A stretch of 40,326 nt of DNA from SURF-32 sp964648365 (GCA_964648365.1 CAZYLK010000036.1:1-40326); one strand, 5' to 3'; counted from the stretch's first letter, positions 22,786 through 30,879 are shown. Program-made: numbers and translations. The notes: a model not told the origin generated them from the sequence alone.

Positions 22786-25255
22786 TCAGAGGCGATGCTT
22801 TGCACAATGTACCGGCGCCACGGCGAGCTTTGCCGCCGCCGCTCGCTGGACGGTTGTTGCCGCTGTCGCCGCGATGATGCTGCCAACGGCCTCGAGTTCC
22901 ATCGCCAATGCCCAAACCGCGGGTTCGAGGTCTACACCGACTCCCCAGTCGGGAGCGCAATCCAACGCGACCGCCCAGGTTGACGAAACCGCCGAACCGA
23001 TCGTCATCGACGGCGACAACTTTCTCATCAAACACAGCGCACCGATCAAACCCGGCGTTTACTTCGTGATCGACGAACATGACGACGGCGCCATCTGGGT
23101 GCGCGGGGCCGACATCGTCGTCGACTTCCAAGGCGTGGAACTGGTCGGGGCCAAGGCGGGTGCGGCGCCGGATACGTACGACGGCATCGGTGTCTTCGTC
23201 CGCGGGCGCAACATCACCATCCGTAACCTTAAGGTGCGCGGCTACCGCGTCGGCATCGCGGCGTACCTGTCATGGGATCTGACGCTCGAAAACTGCGACG
23301 TTTCCGACAACTTTCGCCAGCGCCTCGGTTCGACACCGCAGCGTGAGGACGCGAGCGACTGGCTGTGGCCGCACAAGAACGACGACGACGAATGGATGAA
23401 CCGGTACGGCGCGGGGATTCTGATCAAGCGGTGCGACCGCGCCGTCATCCGCGGGACCAAGGCCCGCAACGTACAGAACGGCATCATCCTCGACCGCGTC
23501 AACGCCTCGCAGGTCTATGACAACGACTGCTCCTTCCTGTCGGGGTGGGGGCTGGCCATGTGGCGGTGCGACAGCGTGACCGTCTCGCGCAACGCCTTCG
23601 ACTTCTGCATCCGCGGCTACAGCCACGGCGTCTACAACCGTGGGCAGGACTCGGCCGGGATTCTCATGTTCGAGCAGAACTGCAACAACATCATCGTGGA
23701 GAATTCCGCCACGCACGGCGGCGACGGCCTGTTCGCGTTCGGCGGCCGCGAGGCGCTGGGCGAAGACTGGCTCGACGCGCAGAAACAGGCGGCTGAGGCC
23801 GAAGGCAAACCCACGGACGACATCGGCAAGGAAATCCCCGAGCGCGTGCTCGGCCTGCACAAGCGCCGCGGCAACAACGACAACGTCATTGCCGGCAACG
23901 ACCTTTCCTACGCGGCCGCCCACGGGCTGGAACTGACGTTCAGCTTCGGCAACCGCATCTACGACAACCGCATGGTCGGCAACGCGATCTGCGGCGTGTG
24001 GGGCGGCTACTCGCAGGACACGAAGATCGTCGGCAACACGTTGGCCGAGAACGGCGACGCGGGATACGGCCTGGAGCGCGGCGGCGTCAACATCGAGCAT
24101 GGCGCGGGCAACGTCATCGCTCACAACACATTCAAGAGCAACGCCTGCGGCGTGCATCTGTGGTCGGACGACGACGCGGGCATCATGAAGACGCCCTGGG
24201 CGCATGTGAACCACAAGGGCTCGACAGGCAACGTCATCACGGGCAACACGTTTGACGGCGATAAGCTCGCCCTGCACCTGCGGAAGACGACGAATACGCA
24301 GTTTGTCGGCAACACGCTCACCAGCGTGGCGAAAGAGATCGAGACCGACGCGCCGGACGAGATCAAGCGCGACGTCGAACCACCGGCCGTCGAGCCGTCG
24401 GCCGTTGCGCCGTCGACCGCCGAGCTGCCGACGGTGGAACGTAGGGTCGAGTACACGGCCATCGGCGAGACGCGGCCCGTCGGCGCGCGCAAGCACCTCG
24501 CCGGCCGCGAGCACATCATCATGACCGAGTGGGGGCCGTACGATTACGAGAGCGTTCTGGCCGTGCCGGCGACGGTCCGCGGCGGGCGGGAGGCGACGTT
24601 CCGCGTCCTCGCGCCCGGAGGGCAATATCGCGTCACGAACGTCGTCGGAGACTTCGACGTGACTCCGATGTCGGGGTCGCTGCCGGCCGAGCTGCGCGTG
24701 ACCAGCGGGTGGAAGGGCCTGCTGCCGTTCGCGCTGACGGTCGAGGCGGCCGGTCGCAAGCTCGAGGTGACCGGCACGCTGCTGAGTACGACCTGGGCGG
24801 TGAAGCACTACAAGTGGGATCCGTCGCTCGACCCGCGCGAGTCAGCGGAGAACTGGCAGAAAATCATCTCGGCCGAGCCGATCGAGACGAAAGAGGTCGA
24901 TCAGATCGACTTCCCGTGGCGAGGGGGGGCGCCGTCGGCGCAGGTTCCGGCCGATCGCTTCGCCACGGTGGCGGAGGCGACCGTGCAGGTGCATGCCCTC
25001 GGTGAGCGGGTATGTACGGTGGAGACCGTTTCCGACGACGGCGTCCGCGTTCTGATCGACGGTAAGGTCGTGCTGGAAAACTGGACGTGGCACGGGCCTA
25101 CGGTCGACCGCGCGGAAGTTCGGCTCTCGGCCGGCGAGCACAAGATCCGAATCGAGCACTTCGAGATCGACGGCTGGGCGCAATTGAGCTTCACCATGAG
25201 CACCGCCGCGACGTATCAGACCCAGGAGCCGGCAGCGCCGGCCGGGTCGCCGTAG
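22769..25255 (+). CDS. Secreted right-handed beta-helix protein with PA14-like domain
   Basis: From the GTG at 22769 the protein is 828 residues. A signal-like segment ends near SIANAQ. Residues of roughly 70-460 have the repetitive short-turn pattern of parallel beta-helix or pectate-lyase-like proteins (NIIVENSATHGGDGLFAFGG, NDNVIAGNDLSYAAAHG, GNVIAHNTFKSNACGVH). The last about 110 residues fit a PA14-like module: VSDDGVRVLIDGKVVLENW, then LSAGEHKIRIEHFEIDGWAQ. It may bind or cut a polysaccharide, but I see no defined catalytic site. The start is uncertain: the frame is open upstream to 22328 and runs through the repeats, with ATG codons at 22436 and 22469; I prefer the GTG because translation through the repeat block seems unlikely. 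Confidence 0.75.
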   Translation: MRPPGGQRRCFAQCTGATASFAAAARWTVVAAVAAMMLPTASSSIANAQTAGSRSTPTPQSGAQSNATAQVDETAEPIVIDGDNFLIKHSAPIKPGVYFVIDEHDDGAIWVRGADIVVDFQGVELVGAKAGAAPDTYDGIGVFVRGRNITIRNLKVRGYRVGIAAYLSWDLTLENCDVSDNFRQRLGSTPQREDASDWLWPHKNDDDEWMNRYGAGILIKRCDRAVIRGTKARNVQNGIILDRVNASQVYDNDCSFLSGWGLAMWRCDSVTVSRNAFDFCIRGYSHGVYNRGQDSAGILMFEQNCNNIIVENSATHGGDGLFAFGGREALGEDWLDAQKQAAEAEGKPTDDIGKEIPERVLGLHKRRGNNDNVIAGNDLSYAAAHGLELTFSFGNRIYDNRMVGNAICGVWGGYSQDTKIVGNTLAENGDAGYGLERGGVNIEHGAGNVIAHNTFKSNACGVHLWSDDDAGIMKTPWAHVNHKGSTGNVITGNTFDGDKLALHLRKTTNTQFVGNTLTSVAKEIETDAPDEIKRDVEPPAVEPSAVAPSTAELPTVERRVEYTAIGETRPVGARKHLAGREHIIMTEWGPYDYESVLAVPATVRGGREATFRVLAPGGQYRVTNVVGDFDVTPMSGSLPAELRVTSGWKGLLPFALTVEAAGRKLEVTGTLLSTTWAVKHYKWDPSLDPRESAENWQKIISAEPIETKEVDQIDFPWRGGAPSAQVPADRFATVAEATVQVHALGERVCTVETVSDDGVRVLIDGKVVLENWTWHGPTVDRAEVRLSAGEHKIRIEHFEIDGWAQLSFTMSTAATYQTQEPAAPAGSP

Positions 25256-25461
25256 ACTCGCGGTGCCACACCCGATTTGCTGCCCCGAATTGCCCGCCAG
25301 TGTTGTCACACCCGGCCTGCTCGGGCGCCTGACGCTTTCGGCGGCTCAGTGTGCATGTCTGGGGAGCGCGGGACGGCTCGCATCCGCTACAGGCGGACCG
25401 AGCGCCGGTCGTGGCCTGCTGGGGGCAATCTCCCGATGGCTGCGACACCTCCTGCGGCCAC

Positions 25462-25485
25462 CACGGCCTCGAAGACGAGACCGTG
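25462..25485. repeat. 24-base hairpin repeat, copy 1
   Basis: The unit begins CACGG, contains CTCG-AAGA-CGAG and ends CCGTG, so its arms pair with one C-A mismatch and a four-base loop. An identical 24-base copy lies at 32150-32173, and the flanking upstream sequence also resembles it (CTGCGAC, then CCTGCG). It lies in a gene-free region. Confidence 0.75.
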
Positions 25486-25571
25486 AGACACGGGGGTGCC
25501 GCCAGAGGCCACCGATGCCACCCGCCGGTGTTGTCCACGCACCCAGCCGCTGGCGGGGCGTCGCTCGGCCC

Positions 25572-25600
25572 TTGACGGCCCCCGGCCCGTGTGCGAGCAT
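25572..25600 (+). promoter_or_regulatory. Candidate promoter of the tRNA-Cys gene
   Basis: TTGACG at 25572-25577, 17 bases, then GAGCAT at 25595-25600 (three matches to TATAAT). The -10 ends 13 bases before the first base of the tRNA, a sensible distance for a stable RNA gene. Confidence 0.35.
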
Positions 25601-25613
25601 CCTGCCCCGCCAC

Positions 25614-25687
25614 GGCGGCGTACCCAAGTGGACTAAGGGGACGGATTGCAAATCCGTTATTCGTCGGTTCGAATCCGACCGCCGCCT
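25614..25687 (+). tRNA. tRNA-Cys (anticodon GCA)
   Basis: A 74-base cloverleaf: the acceptor arm GGCGGCG (25614-25620) pairs with CGCCGCC (25680-25686). The D arm contains CCC...GGG with a GG pair in the loop. The anticodon stem ACGGA/TCCGT encloses TTGCAAA, with anticodon GCA at 25648-25650. The T arm GTCGG/CCGAC encloses TTCGAAT. The discriminator base is T at 25687, as expected for cysteine tRNA. CCA is not encoded. Confidence 0.95.
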
Positions 25688-25912
25688 GTGCCGGTTCCGC
25701 CTTCATTCCGCTGCCGAAACTCGCAGAGAGTTATCTCGGCCTCCCCGGTCGGGCGTCCTGCGGTCCCGCCGCGTTCCGTGCTGCCGCTGAAGCTGGTACG
25801 AGGCGATCGCCCCATGTAGAATCTTCGCAACTTTCCTCGAGGCCGCGTGCAGACGGGAGCGGGCTTCCGTCGCGGTTTCGAACCGCCAGACCTTGCGAAG
25901 GGAACGTAGATC

Positions 25913-26971
25913 ATGTCAAGAACGTGGATGCCTGTGGTGCTGGCGGCATGCCTCAGTTGTCCGGCCGTGGTGGGGCAGTCGCAGACGGCGCAGCAGAAGG
26001 CGGCGGCGGCGATGGCGCGCGGATCGGGCCGAAACATGACGCCGCAGCAGGCCGAGAAACTGGAAGCTCAAGTCGCCGCCGACCCGGATGACCTGACGGC
26101 GCGGACCCGCCTGCTCGAATACTACATGATGCGGCAGTACCGGTCGCCGGATGACCGCGCAGCCCGAGAACGGCATGTGCTGTGGATCATCGAGCATCAG
26201 CCAGAGGCCGAAGTGGCCGGAGAGCCGGAGGGCTCGCTCGACCGCATCCTGAATCCTGCCGCGTACGGCAAGGCGAGCGATCTGTGGCGGAAGCAGGTGA
26301 AGGAGAATCCCAAGAACGTCACGATCATAAGCCATGCGGCGAGATTCTTTACCCTTCACGATCGTCCGACGGCGGAGAGTCTTTACCAGCAGGCCATCGC
26401 GCTGGAGCCAGACAACCCAGCATGGCCTCAGCGGCTGGCCCACCTCTACGGGCTGGACTCCCTCCATCGGGATCAGGTGAACATCGTGATGGCGCGGAAG
26501 TCGCTGGCGGCGTACAAGCAGGCACTGGAGAAGGTGACCCGCAGCCGCCGCGCGTCCGTGTTGACCGATGCAGCGAAGATGGCGGTGCGGGCCGAAGCAT
26601 GGAAAGAAGCCAAAGACTATGCCACGGAGGTTCTCGATGCGGCGATGGAGGGGTCAGCGAGTTGGAACTTCGCCAACGCCATTCATGACGGAAACATGGT
26701 GCTCGGGCTGGTCGCGCTGCACGATGGCAACGTGGGCCAGGCTGAGAAGTACCTCTTGCAAGCCGGCAAGTCGACGGGTTCGCCTCAGCTCAGCTCGTTC
26801 GGCCCGAACATGACGCTCGCCAAGGCGCTGTTGGAAAAGGGGCGCCAGGAGGCGGTCATCGATTACCTCGAACTCTGCGGCAAATTCTGGACGAAGTCGA
26901 AGACGGACGAGTGGATCGGCGTCATCAAAGCGGGACAGGTGCCTGATTTCGGCGCCAACCTCAGGTACTGA
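25913..26971 (+). CDS. Secreted TPR-repeat protein
   Basis: A 352-residue protein starting at the ATG at 25913, with GAAGGGA about 12 bases upstream. A signal peptide ends near VVGQ (about residue 22). The rest is alpha-helical with TPR-like pairs, for example FTLHDRPTAESLYQQAIALEPDNPAWPQRLAHLYGL and AWKEAKDYATEVLDAAM. These provide protein-binding surfaces; no enzyme domain is seen. Thirteen bases separate it from the first zinc-ribbon membrane protein, so it may head that transcription unit. Partner and function are unknown. Confidence 0.85.
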   Translation: MSRTWMPVVLAACLSCPAVVGQSQTAQQKAAAAMARGSGRNMTPQQAEKLEAQVAADPDDLTARTRLLEYYMMRQYRSPDDRAARERHVLWIIEHQPEAEVAGEPEGSLDRILNPAAYGKASDLWRKQVKENPKNVTIISHAARFFTLHDRPTAESLYQQAIALEPDNPAWPQRLAHLYGLDSLHRDQVNIVMARKSLAAYKQALEKVTRSRRASVLTDAAKMAVRAEAWKEAKDYATEVLDAAMEGSASWNFANAIHDGNMVLGLVALHDGNVGQAEKYLLQAGKSTGSPQLSSFGPNMTLAKALLEKGRQEAVIDYLELCGKFWTKSKTDEWIGVIKAGQVPDFGANLRY

Positions 26972-26984
26972 GTGGGGGGGCTCG

Positions 26985-27476
26985 ATGATCCGTCGAGCGG
27001 GTTGGCTCCTCCTGATCGCGGCAGCTCTATCACCGATGCTGCTGTGGTGTGCCGCCGTTTTTGCCGGCATCGCGCGGCCGGGCGGCGCCACGAGCGTAGT
27101 CGTCGGTTACGCTCATGGTGAGGCGTGGCTCGTTAATGCGATCATCTTTCCCGACGGTGTGATCATCGCGCGCTACTACGCCGACAACCTCGGCCGCCAC
27201 CGGACGCTTCACCTCAAGTTCAGCAATGCGGATCGCCAATCGCTCAGGTCGTGGAGATACCTTGCGCCGACAAGCCAACCCAGCCGGGTCGCCACCACCT
27301 ACGCCTGGCACATGGCCGCGCCCGCGATTCCCGCGGCGATGTTGGCGATGTATTGGGGGCTGTCTCCGTGGGTGCGCAAATGGTACCGCCGCCGCCACGG
27401 CCTCTGCCTGCGCTGCGGGTATGATCTGAGGGGTAACGAGAGCGGGCGGTGTTCCGAGTGCGGGACCGAGTCGTGA
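26985..27476 (+). CDS. Membrane protein with C-terminal zinc ribbon, copy 1
   Basis: This 163-residue protein starts at the ATG at 26985 after a G-rich ribosome binding region. It has a first hydrophobic segment (about residues 7-29), an extracytoplasmic stretch of about 80 residues, a second hydrophobic segment (about 109-130), then RKWYRRRHG and a zinc ribbon with C141, C144, C156 and C159 in the pattern CLRCGYDLRGNESGRCSECG. The positive residues place the ribbon in the cytoplasm. Its stop overlaps the start of the next gene by four bases (GTGA). The ribbon motif is a hallmark of Phycisphaerae-like genomes to my knowledge, but no function is established. Confidence 0.85.
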   Translation: MIRRAGWLLLIAAALSPMLLWCAAVFAGIARPGGATSVVVGYAHGEAWLVNAIIFPDGVIIARYYADNLGRHRTLHLKFSNADRQSLRSWRYLAPTSQPSRVATTYAWHMAAPAIPAAMLAMYWGLSPWVRKWYRRRHGLCLRCGYDLRGNESGRCSECGTES

Positions 27477-28018
27477 TCCGCAAGCTGATCATCATCTCGT
27501 TGCTGCTGCTGAGCGCGGCCACGTGCGTCATCTGGGTTCTAGGATGGACGCTTCAAGGCGAGGCGGCGCGACTGCTCTCCGATGTGGAGGAACGCCACGT
27601 TGCCGGCTTCACGTGCGACCTGTACAAATGGCGGGGCCGCACCGTGGGGTTTGATTCGAGTGAAGGCGTGTTTACGGTCATACTGGCGGAGCGTATTGCC
27701 GACGAGGAGTCACCCTCAGAGTCGTTTCGGGCGCTCGGTCGATTCGAGTGGCAGCGTTTCGTTTACAATTGGCACGGAACCGGCCGTAGGCTCGCGGTTA
27801 CGATTAAGATGCCCATCTGGGCCCTGACGGCCGCGCTCATGACCTATCCAACGTTGGCGTTTCTGCGCGGACCATTGCGCCGTCGCCTCCGTCGTCGCCG
27901 CGGCCGTTGCATCAAGTGCGGCTACGACCTGACAGGAAACCGAAGCGGGCGGTGTTCCGAGTGCGGCGCTACTTTCGACGGCACGTTGACCGTGCGATCC
28001 GATGGAGAAGCCGCGTGA
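27473..28018 (+). CDS. Membrane protein with C-terminal zinc ribbon, copy 2
   Basis: A 181-residue protein starting at a GTG at 27473 that overlaps the previous stop (GTGA). It shows the same layout as its neighbours: a first hydrophobic segment (about residues 5-25), an extracytoplasmic region of about 85 residues, a second segment (about 112-131), a very basic stretch (LRRRLRRRRGR) and a zinc ribbon with C146, C149, C161 and C164 (CIKCGYDLTGNRSGRCSECG). The extracytoplasmic region has no recognisable fold and is dissimilar to those of the neighbours. Translational coupling to the genes on both sides suggests a shared assembly. Confidence 0.85.
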   Translation: MIRKLIIISLLLLSAATCVIWVLGWTLQGEAARLLSDVEERHVAGFTCDLYKWRGRTVGFDSSEGVFTVILAERIADEESPSESFRALGRFEWQRFVYNWHGTGRRLAVTIKMPIWALTAALMTYPTLAFLRGPLRRRLRRRRGRCIKCGYDLTGNRSGRCSECGATFDGTLTVRSDGEAA

Positions 28019-28506
28019 CGGCGGGGGAGTTGAATCGGCGGCTGGGAAGGCGTTGCGGGCCCGGGGCGTGGCGGGGCAGCATCGCCGCCGGCGCCGGGTT
28101 GTTCGTGCTGTGCGCCGTCAGTTGCTGGGTGCAGGTCGCGATTTCGGGCGGGCGGTACACCGTTTTGATCGAGAACGGGTTCGTGCGATACGTCCGATGG
28201 CCGGGTGAACATGCCGCGGGTTGTCGGACCGCAAAGCCGGGTGCGGCGTATGCTCCGGTGGCCAAGCCCGGTTCCGTCTGGCCGGCCGTCAGTTGGCGGA
28301 CGACGAGTTCGCGGGCGCCGCTGTGGCTGGGCGCAGCGCTGCTCGGCGTCGCCGCGTTGCCGGTCCGGTCGTGGAGTCGCCCGCGGCCGGGCCACTGTCG
28401 ATGCGGCTACAACCTGACGGGCAACACCTCCGGCCGCTGTCCGGAATGCGGAGTCACGCTTGGTCCGAATGACGCACCGAATGCTGAATCCCTGAGGGAC
28501 GGCTAA
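28015..28506 (+). CDS. Membrane protein with variant zinc ribbon, copy 3
   Basis: A 163-residue protein with GTG start at 28015, overlapping the previous stop by four bases (GTGA). Hydrophobic segments lie at about residues 22-44 and 102-117. The C-terminal ribbon has C128, C130, C142 and C145: the first pair is CxC (HCRCGYNL) instead of CxxC, one residue shorter than in the other four copies. It may still bind metal using H127, or may be impaired. The rest of the motif, NLTGNTSGRCPECG, is intact. Its stop overlaps the next ATG by one base. Confidence 0.85.
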   Translation: MTAGELNRRLGRRCGPGAWRGSIAAGAGLFVLCAVSCWVQVAISGGRYTVLIENGFVRYVRWPGEHAAGCRTAKPGAAYAPVAKPGSVWPAVSWRTTSSRAPLWLGAALLGVAALPVRSWSRPRPGHCRCGYNLTGNTSGRCPECGVTLGPNDAPNAESLRDG

Positions 28507-28874
28507 TGAACCGAAGGCAGCGAAGAATCCTGATAGGTGGCGCACTGCTTCTGGCGACTTCGTCGCTCTTTCCACCGGTCCATCATCCAGATACATCCAG
28601 TGATGCCCATCTGCCGACGATGGTGAAAGGACGGGGATTCCTGCTCGTGTTTCGAGAGCAGTCTCGCAATCAGGCATGGCGTCCGCCCATCGACCCGGCA
28701 CGGCAGCACGGGGAGTGGGTTCTGATCGCCGCGCTGACCGTTTCGGCCGTGCTCGCGACCGACGACTACTGGCGTCGAAGCCGTGGACTGTGTGTTCGGT
28801 GCGGCTACGACCTCACCGGCAACACGTCGGGGCGCTGCCCGGAGTGTGGTGCAAAGCGCTCATCGCGGGGTTGA
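28506..28874 (+). CDS. Small membrane protein with C-terminal zinc ribbon, copy 4
   Basis: A 122-residue protein, the shortest of the cluster. Its ATG at 28506 overlaps the previous stop (TAATG). Residues 8-24 and 71-86 are hydrophobic, with about 45 residues between them. After RRSRG comes the ribbon CVRCGYDLTGNTSGRCPECG, with C96, C99, C111 and C114. It appears to be a reduced version of the family, with a shorter extracytoplasmic loop. The next gene, with ATG at 28885, follows after 10 bases. Confidence 0.85.
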   Translation: MNRRQRRILIGGALLLATSSLFPPVHHPDTSSDAHLPTMVKGRGFLLVFREQSRNQAWRPPIDPARQHGEWVLIAALTVSAVLATDDYWRRSRGLCVRCGYDLTGNTSGRCPECGAKRSSRG

Positions 28875-28884
28875 GACTCGGGAG

Positions 28885-29538
28885 ATGCCGGGATTGCAAC
28901 TCTGGACCATCCAACCCCTCGAAGTCTGGGCAGAACTGCGTTCGAAAGGCGTCGTCCTGGTGGACGAGTCGAGGATCGGGATGACGGAGCCGCGGGTCGC
29001 GCCGGACTGTTACCATTGGCTGGCGGGGCAACTGCGGCGCCGTCGCGCCGGGTTTGACGGGCACTTGCCGTGGTGGTTCTACACCGAACGGCCCGACCTG
29101 CGGACCTTTCGCCATTCCTTCGAGACGGGCGAGCGCCACGTGCGGATCGAGGTGAGCCTTCCGGCCGCGCGCGTCTTCGTCATGCCGTGCTGGGCGTGGC
29201 ACACCGTGTATTGCGGCGAGTTCCTGGCGATGACCGCGACCGACCATGCTGCATGGGAGCGTCGGAGATCGGCGATGGTGCCGGACGAGGACCAGTGGCC
29301 GTTGCCTGAGCCGCTGCGTTCGGAACTGGAGACGAGTTGGGAGCGACTGTTCGATCCGGACCTGCCTGCGTCAGCATGGGAGGGGTTCGACATGTTCGGA
29401 ACATCCCGGTTCGCGACAGAGGCGGTGTGCGAACGGCTGCTGATCGAGGACGTGGTTCGCGTCACGGAGTTTCGCGGCGCGTCGCGGATGATGGATCGAA
29501 TCCGTCGCCAACGGCAAATGCACTCGCGGTTGGGCTGA
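28885..29538 (+). CDS. DUF3841-like protein
   Basis: This 217-residue soluble protein starts at the ATG at 28885, right after GGGAG. It opens with LQLWTIQPLEVWAELRSKGVV and has many Trp/Arg residues (WWFYTERPDL, FDPDLPASAWEG); this fits proteins annotated as DUF3841, for which I know no function. It has no signal peptide and no membrane segment, unlike the genes around it. It lies between zinc-ribbon genes four and five, 10 bases after the former and 116 bases before the start of the latter, so it may be part of the same transcript, perhaps as cytoplasmic partner. That is inference. Confidence 0.75.
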   Translation: MPGLQLWTIQPLEVWAELRSKGVVLVDESRIGMTEPRVAPDCYHWLAGQLRRRRAGFDGHLPWWFYTERPDLRTFRHSFETGERHVRIEVSLPAARVFVMPCWAWHTVYCGEFLAMTATDHAAWERRRSAMVPDEDQWPLPEPLRSELETSWERLFDPDLPASAWEGFDMFGTSRFATEAVCERLLIEDVVRVTEFRGASRMMDRIRRQRQMHSRLG

Positions 29539-29654
29539 GCGTCGCCGAGTGTTGCGTGGCGGCGTCGGCTTTCGCCGCTCCGGCGCGGGGTTGCGCTCAG
29601 TCCCTCAGACCTGCCGCCCGAGACCCGTCACGCGAGCGACGCACCGACGGTAGG

Positions 29655-30101
29655 ATGCAATTGATGCGATGGCAGCGATCAAACCGGTGGATTCTGAGGA
29701 TCGGGGTTGCGGGGTGCATCGCCTGTTTCATTCTGTTTCAGGTCGGTGCTGTCGTGGGTGGAGCACTGATCTGCTATGGCCAAGGCCCCGCGTTCGGCGG
29801 TGGCGGCGTGGGCTGGGCGGTAGTTCCCTCCAGTGCCGGCATTGAGGTTTTCTTGAAGCCTCAAGAGCCGACGCTGCAGAATGCCCTGCTGCCGCGCGTG
29901 TTCGCGCGCGGCCAGTTTGTCATTCCACTGTGGATGCCGTTTCTGCTGTTCGCGGGTGCAGCGGTCTTCTTTGGTGGGACCGCGACGTTTCCGCCGGGCC
30001 ACTGTCGCCACTGTGGCTACAACCTCGCCGGCAACATATCCGGCGTGTGCCCCGAATGCGGGAAGCGGGTGACGCGATCCGCCCGATCATTGGGATCCTG
30101 A
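29655..30101 (+). CDS. Membrane protein with C-terminal zinc ribbon, copy 5
   Basis: A 148-residue protein with ATG at 29655; ATG at 29664 is also possible. It has hydrophobic segments at about residues 15-38 and 90-108, a loop of about 50 residues and a ribbon with C117, C120, C132 and C135 (CRHCGYNLAGNISGVCPECG). The stretch PLWMPFLL before the second segment is the same in style as in other members of this group. The final gene of the cluster, it ends convergently with mgtC-like, with a hairpin across both stop codons. Confidence 0.85.
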   Translation: MQLMRWQRSNRWILRIGVAGCIACFILFQVGAVVGGALICYGQGPAFGGGGVGWAVVPSSAGIEVFLKPQEPTLQNALLPRVFARGQFVIPLWMPFLLFAGAAVFFGGTATFPPGHCRHCGYNLAGNISGVCPECGKRVTRSARSLGS

Positions 30102-30105
30102 ACGT

Positions 30106-30142
30106 CCCGCCGTGACGCCAGGCCCGGCGATGCTACGGCGGG
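30106..30142. terminator. Shared hairpin at convergent gene ends
   Basis: CCCGCCGT at 30106-30113 pairs perfectly with ACGGCGGG at 30135-30142, with an inner GCC/GGC pair in the 21-base loop. It lies across the short gap between the stop at 30101 (plus) and 30133 (minus). There is no T tract. It may terminate both transcripts. Confidence 0.4.
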
Positions 30143-30879
30143 TCCGCCGAAGTGCCGGGGAGTTTGGGCCAGTCGCAGCGCATTTCCGTCACGCCCTCCA
30201 GGTCGACCAGTTCAGTCAGGATGGCGCGATGTCGCTTGTGGCACCGGCAATACCGCAGTTCCATCACTTCCAGCCCGTCCTTTTCGCGCACCTGCCAGTC
30301 GCGGTCGGGAATGTCGAACGCGTCGAGTCGCCGGAGGATCCGGACGCGCGTCTTGCCGCCGTCTGGTTTGTAGGTAAGCCGGCAGTTGGCGTGCTCGCAC
30401 TTCGCGTCCATCCACGTCTCGACGCGCAGCACGGCTGCGACGATGAAGACCACCAGCAGCGTCAGCACGATCCCCGCCAGGGCGTATCCGGCGCCGATGA
30501 CGACGCCGATGGCCGCGACGGTCCAGATGGTCGCGCCGGTGGTCATGCCGACGACCGTGCCGCGGTCGCGGATGATGGCGCCGGCGCCGAGGAAGCCGAT
30601 GCCGGTCACGACCTGCGCCGCGATGCGGCCGGGGTCGGAGTGCGTGCCCGCGATGAGGATCGACGCCAGCGTAAAGATCGTGCTGCCCACGCAGATCAGC
30701 ATGACCGTGCGCAGACCGGCCGGCTTCTGCCGGTGCTCGCGTTCGACGCCGACGATCAGCCCGCAGAGCATTGCGCACAGCACCAGGATGATGTGCGCGG
30801 ACTGTGGGACGTACACCTCGTGCAGATTGCCTGCGTAGGGCGCGAGCCAGTCCAGCACGTTGTTCAGGGCGTCCAGCAT
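30133..30879 (-). CDS. MgtC/SapB-family membrane protein
   Basis: A 248-residue inner-membrane protein. About four to five hydrophobic segments with the family motifs GLIVGVEREHRQKPAGLRT, then TGIGFLGAGAII and GMTTGATIWTVAAIGVVIGAG are clear. In other bacteria MgtC-like proteins help survival at low magnesium and in macrophages and inhibit the F-ATPase; the role here is unknown. The C-terminal domain (about 155-248) contains several cysteines (CEHANC, YCRCHKRH and a late RCDWP), more than usual. It is not in an evident operon. Confidence 0.9.
   Translation of the reverse strand: MLDALNNVLDWLAPYAGNLHEVYVPQSAHIILVLCAMLCGLIVGVEREHRQKPAGLRTVMLICVGSTIFTLASILIAGTHSDPGRIAAQVVTGIGFLGAGAIIRDRGTVVGMTTGATIWTVAAIGVVIGAGYALAGIVLTLLVVFIVAAVLRVETWMDAKCEHANCRLTYKPDGGKTRVRILRRLDAFDIPDRDWQVREKDGLEVMELRYCRCHKRHRAILTELVDLEGVTEMRCDWPKLPGTSADPP

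Larger units (their letters stand above)
25256..25613. other. Gene-free gap with degenerate repeats
   Basis: This 358-base stretch has no convincing gene. It holds scattered pieces of repeat sequence such as GGTGCCACACCC near 25263 and two related copies of GCC-R-GTGTTGTC (about 25300-25315 and 25522-25535), and the 24-base hairpin described at 25462-25485. The tRNA promoter lies at its end. Confidence 0.5.

Noticed and set aside
23270..24808. Long open frame on the minus strand (512 codons)
   Set aside because: It lies opposite the beta-helix gene, has no ribosome binding site or recognisable motifs, and is explained by GC-rich codon bias of the real gene.
25614..25687. tRNA-Cys as an integration site
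   Set aside because: No integrase gene or direct repeat of the tRNA 3' end was seen in the window.
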